Source of the DNA: Paenibacillus xylanilyticus
Lineage (GTDB): Bacteria; Bacillota; Bacilli; Paenibacillales; Paenibacillaceae
NCBI RefSeq assembly: GCF_013359935.1
Contig: NZ_JABMCB010000197.1
Span: 62,001-126,000, forward strand
Reading direction: 5' to 3'
DNA length: 64,000 nt
Below the pieces are notes generated by a model that had not been told where the DNA came from, did not search any database, and was given only the letters and a program-made list of their open reading frames with translations. This document shows positions 42,849 to 51,295 of the stretch, in pieces. Position 1 is the stretch's first letter, and each line of letters opens with the position of its first letter. The position numbers and the translations under genes are program-made.

Positions 42849-44987
42849 TCATCTGGCCAATCGCATTGGACGAATCGTTACAGCAGCCGTTTTGAAGCCT
42901 GGCATACGGCAGTATGGGTCCAGATCGGGTCTTGTCGCCCGATTGACGTTTTGAATGCCTCCCCAGTGCATCGGTACAAACAGCGTATCTTCCCGAATAT
43001 TTTCTTTGATGCGGGCACGAACATTAAAGCTGCCATGCACAGATTGAATCTCTACCCACTCACCATCCATAATTCGATTACGAGCAGCTGCTGCCGGATG
43101 CAGTTCAACGAAATTCTCCAATTCACGGGCTTCCAGAGTTGGACTGCGGTGGGTCTGCACGCCGGTAAGATAGTGCGGAAGCACGCGGCCATTGGTCAGA
43201 ATCAGAGGGAATTCACGGGATACATCTTGCCAGCCCGGGCTCAATTCGCTTGTAAATGCAGCCTTGCCGTCATCATGGGCGAACCGCTCAACGAACAGCA
43301 GGCCTTCCCCCGTATCTTCCAGAGAAGAGCAAGGCCAATAGATCCCTTTTTCCCTTCGCAAACGTTCATAGGTCATTCCATAATAATCAGCAATCCCGCC
43401 CCGGCTCGCCATCCTCAGCTCGTTAAAAATATCTTCGGCACATCCATATTGAAAATAGGGAGCTTTGCCGAGTCCGTCAGCAATGGAGCATAGAATATCC
43501 CAATCATGGCGTGCTTCACCCGGTGCCGGTCTGCCCTGTTCACGCAAAAGAACCCGGCCCTCCAGATTGGTCAGCGTGCCTTCGTTCTCCAGATAAGCCG
43601 TGACCGGGAGCACCACATCGGCCATTTTTGCCGTTTCGGACAGAAACATATCCGCCACGACCAGAAACTCCAGCTTGCGGAGTCCCTCTTCTACCAAACG
43701 TACATTGGGATTGGATACGACCGGATTGGAGCCCATCACAAGCAGGGAACGAATTTCCTGATCATGAACCCGTTCCATCATTTCGTAGGCGGATACGCCT
43801 TTTCCCGGTAAGCTTTCAGGCTCCACTCCCCAGACTGCTGCTACATATGCACGGTCCTGCTCATTCTCTATGGAGCGATATCCCGGCAGCTGATCAGCCT
43901 TCTGTCCATGCTCCCTTCCGCCCTGTCCGTTTCCCTGTCCAGTGATTGCGCCGTAGCCGCAGCCAGGCTTGCCAATTTTCCCGGTTGCCAGTACCAAATT
44001 AAGAAAATGCCGGACAGCGAGATGTCCATCCGTTTGCTGCTCCACTCCACGTGCTGTCATTATCATGCCTGTCTCAGCCTGACCATAGGCCATTGCAGCC
44101 TGGCGGATCAGAGACAGGTCCACCCCGCATTGTACTGCGGCTTCTTCCAGATCAATCTCGCTCAGTGCATTCTGCAGCTGCTCATACCCATGGGTTCTGG
44201 CCCCGATAAACTGCTCGTTCACCAGTCCGGCTTCCATAATTATTTTCAGCATGATGTTCGCAAGCAGTGCGTCCATTCCCGGCTTGACCTGCAAATGAAG
44301 ATCAGCGATCGCTGCAGTGGCCGTCTTGCGTGGGTCAATAACGATAATGTAAGCCCCGTTCTCCTTCGCCTGATTGAAATAAGGCAGCAGGGTTGGCTGG
44401 CACTCCGCAACGTTGGTCCCTGCGAGCACAATACATTGAGCCCGCGGGATATCGGACAATCGAAACGTCAGACCCCGGTCCATACCGAATACTTTACTTC
44501 CGGCAGATGCGGCGGCAGACATACAGAACCGTCCATTATAATCAATGTATCGTGTACCTAACGCAACTCTTGCAAATTTACCAAGCAAGTAGGCCGTCTC
44601 ATTGGTCAGAGAGCCTCCACCATATACTCCAATGGTATCTGCACCGTGTCGATCTCGAAGGCTGGCAAAGCGTTTCGTAATCAGCTGAATGGCTTCAGGC
44701 CATGAACACGGTACCAGCTCACCATTCCGACGAATGAGCGGCTTCAGGAGTCGCTGTCCACTAAGTGCATGTTGATGCGCATTCATGCCCTTGACGCATA
44801 ATCTTCCCTGTGAAGCCTCATTCGGTACGCCTTCAACCGTGTACATGGCACGGCGTTCACCAGCAATTGGTCCAGCAACTTCTTCGACGGTCATTTTGCA
44901 CTGCACGCTGCAATAAGGACATTGTGTCTCCCGTACATACAGCTTCGAACCAGCCGAACCGTACTCAGCTGACGATTTCATTTCCAT
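42849..44987 (-). CDS. nasC: Assimilatory nitrate reductase catalytic subunit
   Basis: A 712-residue molybdopterin oxidoreductase that reduces nitrate to nitrite in the cytoplasm. An N-terminal [4Fe-4S] site is formed by C23, C26, C30 and C64 (CPYCSVQC...RLCVKG). Mo-bis-MGD binding motifs include GGGSLTNETAYLLGKFAR, GTNVAECQPT and SNPVVSNPN. The C-terminal MopB fold (LILTNGRVLPHYLTGVQTHR, VPMHWGG) closes the protein. There is no Tat signal, in keeping with an assimilatory enzyme. It starts 13 bases after nasB and receives electrons from it. No nasD/nasE nitrite reductase gene is in the window. Confidence 0.94.
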   Translation of the reverse strand: MEMKSSAEYGSAGSKLYVRETQCPYCSVQCKMTVEEVAGPIAGERRAMYTVEGVPNEASQGRLCVKGMNAHQHALSGQRLLKPLIRRNGELVPCSWPEAIQLITKRFASLRDRHGADTIGVYGGGSLTNETAYLLGKFARVALGTRYIDYNGRFCMSAAASAGSKVFGMDRGLTFRLSDIPRAQCIVLAGTNVAECQPTLLPYFNQAKENGAYIIVIDPRKTATAAIADLHLQVKPGMDALLANIMLKIIMEAGLVNEQFIGARTHGYEQLQNALSEIDLEEAAVQCGVDLSLIRQAAMAYGQAETGMIMTARGVEQQTDGHLAVRHFLNLVLATGKIGKPGCGYGAITGQGNGQGGREHGQKADQLPGYRSIENEQDRAYVAAVWGVEPESLPGKGVSAYEMMERVHDQEIRSLLVMGSNPVVSNPNVRLVEEGLRKLEFLVVADMFLSETAKMADVVLPVTAYLENEGTLTNLEGRVLLREQGRPAPGEARHDWDILCSIADGLGKAPYFQYGCAEDIFNELRMASRGGIADYYGMTYERLRREKGIYWPCSSLEDTGEGLLFVERFAHDDGKAAFTSELSPGWQDVSREFPLILTNGRVLPHYLTGVQTHRSPTLEARELENFVELHPAAAARNRIMDGEWVEIQSVHGSFNVRARIKENIREDTLFVPMHWGGIQNVNRATRPDLDPYCRMPGFKTAAVTIRPMRLAR

Positions 44988-45000
44988 CCCCGCCTTTCAA

Positions 45001-47187
45001 TCAAGTAAAAGTCACTTCGCCCACTTCTCTGCCAACCAGCTCATGCTGGAATTGTTCATCCAATAAATTCTCTCGGATCGACATGAATCCTAATCGCTCT
45101 ACCCATGCCCAGAGGGGTTCATCGTACCAAGCCGTCCGGCGATACCACTCCATACATGCCGAGATGAGCCGTTCCGCATCTTCTTCCATCTCGGCAAGTC
45201 CAAGGAGCCTTCCCTCCTTCACCGGATTTGCTGCATGACCACCCACGTAAATTTCCCAACCTGCAGGAGATTGCTGCAAGCCAATATCCTGTACAATGGG
45301 GCTTACCCAGGAACCGGCTCCGGCAGACACGGCCACTCTCACGGGAGAAGGCATTTCTGTCCCTCTCCACCTAAGTTGAAGCTGCTCTGCCAACGATTCG
45401 AACTTCAGCTCATCCGCATGGACTTCAATACCCGTAAAGGTACCCCGAAGTTTATCGTTCCACGTCTCAGCCTGGTCAAGCTGCTGCACGTTCATCTGCC
45501 TTCTGGAGATCAGCACATAATAACGAAGTGCAGGACGGCAGATGCGGCAGCCTTCTTCTGTTTTCCAGTCCAGCCTTTGCATAATCCTTTTCATTTCATC
45601 GCTCTTATTGATCTCACGTACGCGATCTGCTGAAGATTCAAGCAGACAGCCATCTCCAGAAGACATCGGATCCAAAGCTTCTTTTAGCGAGGCATGATCC
45701 AGGTCCGTACAGCTGCAAACAGGCCTTTCTAAGGACTTCACTGCTCCTGCTGCTGTCACCGCTCCGTTTGCATCACCGCCGTTTTTCTTGAGATTCAGGG
45801 TATGCTTCACCAGTGCTGCGACCATAGGGCGACATCCGCCGCAGGAACCGGAGGCTTTGGTATGTTCCTTGACCTGTTCTGCCGTTTGCAGCCCCTTATC
45901 CTGAATGGCTCTCATAATCGCCACCTTGTTTACATTGTTGCAGGCACATACCGTCTCTTGTTCAGGCAATGCCGCTGCAGCCATCTCTGCAGGATCCGGG
46001 CCATCTTCACGGGGAGCCAGCGCAGTAACTTCAGCCCCCCGCTGAACAAGACCCAGTAAGCTTGTGCTTTCCGTTGTATCCCCGAACAGGATCGCCCCAC
46101 TTACTTTCCCATCCTTCATTAATACTTTTTTGTACGTTCCGCGAATGCCATCAAGCATCTGTACAGCCGTCTGCATTCCGTCTCCGCTAATATGGCCGGC
46201 CGAGAACACATCAACACCTGATACCTTCAGCTGGGAGTATGGAATGGAACCTCTGTACTCTGTTGTCTCCTGTCCGCACAGCCAGCGTGCGAGAACCTTG
46301 CCCTGTTCATATAAGGGAGCAACAAGTCCATAACTGATTCCCCGATGCTCAGCACATTCCCCAACGGCGTACACATCCGGCACACTCGTACGCATATAGT
46401 CGTCAACCACAATAGCCCGATTGGTCCTGATTCCGCTCCGCCTGGCCACATCAACATGGGGACGAATGCCCACGGCAATAACGACAACCTGAGCTTCAAG
46501 CTTTGAACCATCCGTAAATAGAAGTCCCTGAGCCTGTGACCGGCCAACAATTTTCTGTGTGTTTTTGGCTAATAGGAATGTCATGCCCTGCGCTTCAGGT
46601 TCTCGCTGAAGCATGGTCGCTGCCTGCATATCCAATTGCCGATTCATAATATAGGGTGCGTTATGCACGACTACGGCTTCCATACCCAAATGCAGCAACC
46701 CACGCGCAGCTTCCAATCCAAGCAATCCACCACCGATGACGGCTGCCTTACGATGCTCCTTGGAATATTCGGACATGCGTGTGCAGTCGTCTATGGTCCG
46801 GAAGGACATTACCCTCTCTTTATCCACACCCGGAATGGGCGGAATAAAAGGCGCGGACCCTGTTGCCAAAATCAGAATGTCGTAAGATTCCTTTATCCCG
46901 GATACCGTTTCAATGGTTTTGGCCTGCGTATCGATTCTGTGGACCATCTCGCCCGTGCACAGCCGAATGCCATGCTGCTCATACCAGGTCCAATCGTTAA
47001 TGATAATGTCCTGCAGCGCATGCTCTCCCTGCAGCACTTTCGATAACATGATCCGATTGTAGTTGGGCCGCGGTTCATCCCCATAGATGACAATCTCATA
47101 GGTATCCGAAGAAAGCGCAATAATCTCTTCCACACACCTAACACCTGCCATGCCATTGCCGATAACGACCAATTTCTTCTTGCTCAT
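45001..47187 (-). CDS. nasB: Assimilatory nitrate reductase electron-transfer subunit (NirB-like flavoprotein)
   Basis: A 728-residue NADH-dependent flavoprotein. The N-terminal pyridine nucleotide-disulfide reductase half has FAD loop VVIGNGMAGVRCVEE (about 6-20) and NAD loop AAVIGGGLLGLEAARGL (about 146-162). Two BFD-type [2Fe-2S] units follow (CACNN...SGSCGGCRP, about 414-450, and CSCTD, about 502). The last part resembles the ferredoxin-like end of nitrite reductase but without a siroheme C-x5-C-xn-C-x3-C set. ATG at 47187 is used; a frame extending to 47253 starts inside the leader terminator. It is first in nasBC, behind a two-hairpin leader, and divergent from the nitrate transporter. 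Confidence 0.93.
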   Translation of the reverse strand: MSKKKLVVIGNGMAGVRCVEEIIALSSDTYEIVIYGDEPRPNYNRIMLSKVLQGEHALQDIIINDWTWYEQHGIRLCTGEMVHRIDTQAKTIETVSGIKESYDILILATGSAPFIPPIPGVDKERVMSFRTIDDCTRMSEYSKEHRKAAVIGGGLLGLEAARGLLHLGMEAVVVHNAPYIMNRQLDMQAATMLQREPEAQGMTFLLAKNTQKIVGRSQAQGLLFTDGSKLEAQVVVIAVGIRPHVDVARRSGIRTNRAIVVDDYMRTSVPDVYAVGECAEHRGISYGLVAPLYEQGKVLARWLCGQETTEYRGSIPYSQLKVSGVDVFSAGHISGDGMQTAVQMLDGIRGTYKKVLMKDGKVSGAILFGDTTESTSLLGLVQRGAEVTALAPREDGPDPAEMAAAALPEQETVCACNNVNKVAIMRAIQDKGLQTAEQVKEHTKASGSCGGCRPMVAALVKHTLNLKKNGGDANGAVTAAGAVKSLERPVCSCTDLDHASLKEALDPMSSGDGCLLESSADRVREINKSDEMKRIMQRLDWKTEEGCRICRPALRYYVLISRRQMNVQQLDQAETWNDKLRGTFTGIEVHADELKFESLAEQLQLRWRGTEMPSPVRVAVSAGAGSWVSPIVQDIGLQQSPAGWEIYVGGHAANPVKEGRLLGLAEMEEDAERLISACMEWYRRTAWYDEPLWAWVERLGFMSIRENLLDEQFQHELVGREVGEVTFT

Positions 47188-47232
47188 GGGCTGCCCCCTG
47201 TCTCTGTTACATATCGATTTAAAAATAAACAG

Positions 47233-47264
47233 AAAAATCCCTTCTCCATTCATTAGGAAAAGGG
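47233..47264 (-). terminator. Leader terminator of nasBC (attenuator)
   Basis: On the minus strand CCCTTTTCC (47264-47256) pairs with GGAGAAGGG (47247-47239), one G-U, followed by ATTTTT. It lies between promoter and nasB ATG and overlaps the 3' arm of hairpin P2. Confidence 0.8.
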
Positions 47265-47304
47265 CACCGTTGCCTCCGGAACTTACACGCCTTTGTGTGA
47301 GTTC
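47263..47304 (-). promoter_or_regulatory. ANTAR-type two-hairpin antiterminator in the nasBC leader
   Basis: Hairpin P1 (47304-47279): GAACTCACAC pairs with GTGTAAGTTC around hexaloop AAAGGC. Hairpin P2 (about 47277-47260): GGC pairs with GCC around hexaloop AACGGT. Both loops have A at position 1 and G at position 4, the known recognition signature of ANTAR proteins. P1 begins 5 bases after the expected transcript start. P2's 3' arm is part of the terminator stem, so the two are mutually exclusive. Confidence 0.75.
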
Positions 47305-47315
47305 ATATTAAATTC

Positions 47316-47355
47316 AGATTACGGCAATCCTCATTGTATGTCAATAAAATTAACA
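47316..47355 (-). promoter_or_regulatory. nasBC promoter with GlnR/TnrA-type box
   Basis: On the minus strand -35 TTGACA (47339-47344) is 17 bases from -10 TAATCT (47316-47321). TGTCA-N7-TAACA (47339-47355) matches the GlnR/TnrA box TGTNA-N7-TNACA exactly and overlaps the -35, so nitrogen control is likely. Confidence 0.75.
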
Positions 47356-47401
47356 CGGAAAATATGAATTTATGTTTCTGAACAATTCATTTCAAAATTT
47401 A

Positions 47402-47441
47402 TGTTATTTTTGTTGACATAAATAAATTCTCTTTTTATAAT
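47402..47441 (+). promoter_or_regulatory. narK promoter with GlnR/TnrA-type box
   Basis: -35 TTGACA (47413-47418) is 17 bases from -10 TATAAT (47436-47441), a full consensus. TGTTA-N7-TGACA (47402-47418) is an exact TGTNA-N7-TNACA box overlapping the -35. A perfect palindrome ATCACAG-TG-CTGTGAT (47452-47467) lies just downstream of the start site. Confidence 0.78.
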
Positions 47442-47477
47442 TTGAATCAAAATCACAGTGCTGTGATCAAATCAGGT

Positions 47478-47520
47478 GCGGGAACACAATGACGTGTCCT
47501 GCCTGTCGGCAATGAGGCCG
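47478..47520 (+). promoter_or_regulatory. ANTAR-type two-hairpin antiterminator in the narK leader
   Basis: P1 (47478-47502): GCGGGAACAC and GTGTCCTGC pair (one bulge) around hexaloop AATGAC. P2 (47507-47520): CGGC and GCCG around hexaloop AATGAG. Both have A1 and G4. P2's 3' arm GGCCG starts the terminator stem. This is the mirror image of the nasBC leader. Confidence 0.78.
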
Positions 47521-47557
47521 CAAATCGTTCAACATCTGGACGAATTGCGGCCTTTTT
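47516..47557 (+). terminator. Leader terminator of the nitrate transporter gene
   Basis: GGCCGCAAATCGT and ACGAATTGCGGCC form a 13-bp stem with one mismatch, followed by TTTTT, 60 bases upstream of the coding start. It is too strong to allow expression without antitermination. Confidence 0.85.
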
Positions 47558-47617
47558 CTGCCTAAACATGCACATAGACAGGTTAAGATTATTCTATTGG
47601 ATGAGGAGCGATGCTAA

Positions 47618-48850
47618 ATGATGGAGAGCAAAAGTTTTTGGAAGAGCGGGCATAAGCCCAGCCTCTTCGGGGCATTTCTGTATTTTGACATCAGTTTTAT
47701 GATCTGGGGCATGCTGGGCCCACTTGCGGTTGTTATTGCAATGGACTACCCGATGACCCCCTTGGAAAAAGCCAATTTGGTGGCACTGCCCATCCTTGGT
47801 GGCTCCATTCTTAGACTCGTTCTTGGCTTTATGTCCGATTATATCGGTCCAAAGCTCACGGCGCAGATTGGTATGGGTGTAACGCTTGTCCCTCTATTGC
47901 TGGGCTGGCTGTGGGTGGACTCGCTAAGCCAATTGTACGTGGTTGCTCTTCTGCTCGGTGTTGCTGGCGCCTCGTTTGCCGCTGCTCTACCCCTGGCAGG
48001 ACAATGGTATCCCAAGGAGCATCAGGGACTTGCCATGGGGATCGCCGGAGCAGGTAATAGCGGAACAGTACTTGCTACCCTGTTTGCCAATCGGCTGGCA
48101 ACTCATTTTGGCAGCTGGGAAGTTGTATTCGGGCTTGCCATCATTCCAATCGTGGTCGTGTTCATCCTGTTCTCCATCTTTGCCCGTAACAGTCCCCACC
48201 GACCAGCACCGAAGAAGCTGTCTGAATACGGCACATTGCTGAAACAAAGAGATGCCTGGGTGTTCTGTGCATTTTATTGTGTGACCTTTGGCGGTTTTGT
48301 CGGGTTGTGTAACTATCTGACCATCTTTTTTAACACCCAGTATGGCCTGTCCCCTGTTCGCGCCGCCGATATCACAACCTTTTGCGTCATTGCAGGAAGC
48401 TTCTTCCGACCTGTCGGAGGTTACCTGGCAGACAAAATCGGGGGTACACGCATGCTGACATTCCTTTATACTGGTGCATGCATCATGCTTGTAGGCGTGT
48501 CTTTCCTCCCGCCCCTTCCCGTTGTCGTCGTCATGTTATTCCTGGGCATGATGTGTCTTGGGGCCGGTAATGGTTCCGTGTTCCAGCTGGTTCCACAACG
48601 ATTCGGCAATGAGATCGGTCTGATGACCGGGATTGTTGGCGCAGCTGGAGGCTTGGGCGGATATGCACTTCCGCTGATTCTGGGTCAACTGTACAGCTCC
48701 TACCAATCCTATACACCAGGATTCGTTATCCTCAGTCTTATCGCTGCCGCATCCATGCTGCTGGTACTGATTATGCAGTCCAAATGGCGCGGCCAATGGC
48801 TGAAAAATTCCTTCACAAGCAAAACGGAATCCACATCCCTCACTTCATAA
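47618..48850 (+). CDS. narK: NarK/NasA-type nitrate transporter (MFS)
   Basis: A 410-residue, 12-span major facilitator of the nitrate/nitrite porter family. Visible are the MFS loop motif GFMSDYIGPKLT (about 70-81), the nitrate signature AGAGNSGTV in helix 5 (about 144-152) and its counterpart GIVGAAGGLGGY in helix 11 (about 343-354), with FRPVGGYLADKIGG between. GAGGAG lies 9 bases before the ATG pair at 47618/47621. Divergent from nasBC, it should supply nitrate for assimilation. In B. subtilis the equivalent gene is called nasA. Confidence 0.93.
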   Translation: MMESKSFWKSGHKPSLFGAFLYFDISFMIWGMLGPLAVVIAMDYPMTPLEKANLVALPILGGSILRLVLGFMSDYIGPKLTAQIGMGVTLVPLLLGWLWVDSLSQLYVVALLLGVAGASFAAALPLAGQWYPKEHQGLAMGIAGAGNSGTVLATLFANRLATHFGSWEVVFGLAIIPIVVVFILFSIFARNSPHRPAPKKLSEYGTLLKQRDAWVFCAFYCVTFGGFVGLCNYLTIFFNTQYGLSPVRAADITTFCVIAGSFFRPVGGYLADKIGGTRMLTFLYTGACIMLVGVSFLPPLPVVVVMLFLGMMCLGAGNGSVFQLVPQRFGNEIGLMTGIVGAAGGLGGYALPLILGQLYSSYQSYTPGFVILSLIAAASMLLVLIMQSKWRGQWLKNSFTSKTESTSLTS

Positions 48851-48875
48851 ACGATATGGTAACTGCATCATAACC

Positions 48876-48921
48876 TGAAAAGAGAACAGCACAGCCCTTT
48901 GGCTGGTGCTGTTCTCTTTTT
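48876..48921. terminator. Bidirectional terminator between narK and fabF
   Basis: AGAGAACAGCAC-AGCC and GGCT-GTGCTGTTCTCT form a 16-bp stem with A-run and T-run flanks, so it serves both convergent genes. Confidence 0.9.
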
Positions 48922-48923
48922 TG

Positions 48924-50168
48924 TCAGGATGAATATTTACGAAAGACAACGACGGCATTATGCCCGCCAAAACCAAAAGAATTGGACATGCCAACCTGCA
49001 CTTCAGCCTCTCTCGCTTCATTTGGCACGTAATCCAGATCACACTCCGGGTCCTGCTGCTCCTGATTGATCGTTGGTGGAATGAGTCCATGCTGCAAACT
49101 TTGGATTAGAGAGATGGCCTCAGCTCCACCAGCAGCTCCTAACATGTGTCCTGTCATTGACTTGTTAGCCGTTACCGGAATGCGATAAGCAGCTTCACCG
49201 AAGAGTTGTTTAATCGCTCTGGTCTCCGAGAGATCTCCCGCTTCGGTACTGGTCGCATGGGCATTGATCAGATCCACCTCATGGGGCTGAAGCTTCGCAT
49301 CAGCCAGCGCAGCTCTCATGGCCAGATATGCTCCTCGTCCTTCCGGGTGGGTCGCAACCATATGATATGCGTCTGAACTGGCTCCATACCCAACAATCTC
49401 GGCAAGGATCTGAGCATTTCTGGCCCGTGCGTGTGCCAGTGATTCCACGACTACAATCCCTGCCCCTTCTGCCATAACAAATCCGTCCCTCCCTGCGTCA
49501 AAGGGTCGACTCGCCGTTTCATAGGTTTCATTTCTTGTCGATAATGCGGTCGCATTACCGAAGCTCGCCAGTGAAACTTCAGTGATGGCAGCTTCTGTAC
49601 CCCCGGCAAAAATCACATCTGCGCCTCCGTCCCGGATGAGCCGATATGCTTCCCCTATGGCAGTATTGCCAATGGAACAGGCAGTTACGGGTGAAAGGGT
49701 TGGTCCCCAGCATCCGAACCTCATGCTCACCATGGCAGCTGCCATATTGGAAATCATCATGGGCACAAGGGTTGGACTGACCCGGCCAGGACCACGTTCT
49801 GACAGCAGCTTTCCTTGCTCCATCAGTGTTTGAATGCCGCCAATGCCGGATCCAATGTATACCCCTACTCGCTCCCTGTCCAGCTTCTCCATATCCAGAC
49901 CCGAATGCACGAGGGCATCGTCAGCTGCTGCTACAGCGAATTGGCAAAATCGATCCATACGGCGGGCTTCCTTGCGTCCGAACCGCCCCTCCCCGTCAAA
50001 ATCCCGGACGACACCGGCCATTTTTGTTTTATATGAAGTTGTGTCAAAGGCATCAATACGTGTTATGCCCGATTTCCCTTGCACAAGCCCGTTCCAAAAT
50101 GTATCTACATCATTACCCAGTGGTGAGACGATCCCCATTCCTGTAATAACAACCCGTTCGCGTTCCAT
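48924..50168 (-). CDS. fabF: 3-oxoacyl-ACP synthase II, stand-alone FabF
   Basis: A 414-residue condensing enzyme that elongates acyl-ACP with malonyl-ACP. The catalytic triad is present: C164 in VTACSIGNTAIG, H304 in INAHATSTEAGD and H341 in NKSMTGHMLGAAGG (Lys336 nearby). TACSIG replaces the usual TACATG. ATG at 50168 has AAGGAGG 11 bases upstream; the frame extends upstream without a better site. It lies outside any fab cluster (no acpP, fabD or fabH nearby) and is divergent from an MmyB-like regulator. It is therefore probably a second, regulated FabF or part of a specialised lipid pathway. Confidence 0.92.
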   Translation of the reverse strand: MERERVVITGMGIVSPLGNDVDTFWNGLVQGKSGITRIDAFDTTSYKTKMAGVVRDFDGEGRFGRKEARRMDRFCQFAVAAADDALVHSGLDMEKLDRERVGVYIGSGIGGIQTLMEQGKLLSERGPGRVSPTLVPMMISNMAAAMVSMRFGCWGPTLSPVTACSIGNTAIGEAYRLIRDGGADVIFAGGTEAAITEVSLASFGNATALSTRNETYETASRPFDAGRDGFVMAEGAGIVVVESLAHARARNAQILAEIVGYGASSDAYHMVATHPEGRGAYLAMRAALADAKLQPHEVDLINAHATSTEAGDLSETRAIKQLFGEAAYRIPVTANKSMTGHMLGAAGGAEAISLIQSLQHGLIPPTINQEQQDPECDLDYVPNEAREAEVQVGMSNSFGFGGHNAVVVFRKYSS

Positions 50169-50222
50169 ATACCAATCATCCTCCTTGGACACTTCTTGCT
50201 TGCAACTGAACTTCTGCATTTA

Positions 50223-50273
50223 TATTGGCACGTGCAATATCCTATTACAAGTTGTCAATTATAATAGTATAAT
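50223..50273 (+). promoter_or_regulatory. Divergent fabF / MmyB-regulator promoter region
   Basis: For the regulator, -35 TTACAA (50245-50250) and -10 TATAAT (50268-50273) are 17 bases apart. TATTGGCAC/GTGCAATA around CACGTG (50223-50239) is a near-palindrome, a candidate operator close to the fabF side. Confidence 0.5.
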
Positions 50274-50308
50274 GACTACCATGATAAACGAGGTTGAGGT
50301 GGAATGAG

Positions 50309-51175
50309 ATGAACCAGGATGTCCGGCTTCAGGCATTATCCGTATTTCTGAAAACACAACGTGCCAAAATTGCCCCGGCGGCGGTGGGATTGCCAGAAGG
50401 CACCCGGCGTAGAACACCGGGTTTGAGAAGAGAAGAAGTAGCGCAATTGGCGGGTGTAAGCACGACGTGGTACACCTGGCTTGAACAGGGAAGGGATATC
50501 CAGGTATCCCATTCGGTACTCGATAACATTGCGTCCGCCCTCAAGTTGACCTCGGATGAACGAAAGTACTTGTTCTCTCTAGCCATGGAGCATTACTCAG
50601 AGCTCCACATCCGAGAAGAAGAACCTTATCAGCTTCACCCTTCCTTGCAAAAGATACTGCAGGAGCTCCAGAATTGTCCCACCATCATTTCGGACCGCCG
50701 CTGTTACATCGTTGGCTGGAATGACGCAGCCCGCCATGTCTTCATCGATTTTGAGCAGATTCCTGCCGAACAGCGAAACATGATCAGTCTATTGTTTGAA
50801 CGGAAGGAATTCCGAAGACTGGCGGTAAACTGGGAGGATTTTGTTCTCGGATACCTTGCGATCTTCCGTGCTTATTACGGTCAATATGTAGATGATGAAT
50901 GGTACAATTTATTTCTGAACGAAATGATGGATCGATATCCGGAATTTCAGTCCCTGTGGAAACAAAGCAGTGTGAGCAGCGCCCCGGATGTTCTGATCGA
51001 ATTCAGACATTCCCGAGCAGGCAAGATGTTGTTTGACCTCACCTCATTACAGGTTCAGGGAAGTACAGATCTGCGATGCAGCATATACACACCTGCACAG
51101 GATACAGCAACCGAGCGGAAACTGATGCGCCTTATGGAACGGGAGAAGGAACGCCACTCTAATCCTAACGTTTAA
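50309..51175 (+). CDS. HTH XRE regulator with MmyB-like ligand-binding domain
   Basis: A 288-residue regulator. An XRE helix-turn-helix (about 10-80; RREEVAQLAGVSTTWYTWLE) is followed by the MmyB-like PAS-type ligand domain (about 100-265; GWNDAARHVFIDF, FVLGYLAIFRAYYG). A member of this family was found with a bound fatty acid in its crystal structure. GAGGTGG lies 6 bases before ATG 50309. Being divergent from fabF, a fatty-acid-responsive control of that gene is attractive; this is inference. Confidence 0.88.
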   Translation: MNQDVRLQALSVFLKTQRAKIAPAAVGLPEGTRRRTPGLRREEVAQLAGVSTTWYTWLEQGRDIQVSHSVLDNIASALKLTSDERKYLFSLAMEHYSELHIREEEPYQLHPSLQKILQELQNCPTIISDRRCYIVGWNDAARHVFIDFEQIPAEQRNMISLLFERKEFRRLAVNWEDFVLGYLAIFRAYYGQYVDDEWYNLFLNEMMDRYPEFQSLWKQSSVSSAPDVLIEFRHSRAGKMLFDLTSLQVQGSTDLRCSIYTPAQDTATERKLMRLMEREKERHSNPNV

Positions 51176-51208
51176 GCATTACAACAACACGTATAATCAA
51201 CAACAAAA

Positions 51209-51237
51209 AAGATCCGGGCGGGTTCCGCTCGGATCTT
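51209..51237. terminator. Bidirectional terminator
   Basis: AAGATCCGGGCGG and CCGCTCGGATCTT pair around GTT with an A-run before and a T-rich end after. Between the convergent regulator and metQ genes. Confidence 0.8.
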
Positions 51238-51295
51238 CTTATTGATCAGTCAGTCCTTTTGAATCAGGTACTGATCACTTTATTCACATTAAACT

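Noticed and set aside
47188..47253. Longer nasB start at 47253
   Set aside because: It would begin inside the leader terminator stem and adds residues unlike NasB; ATG 47187 begins the family-typical FAD motif.
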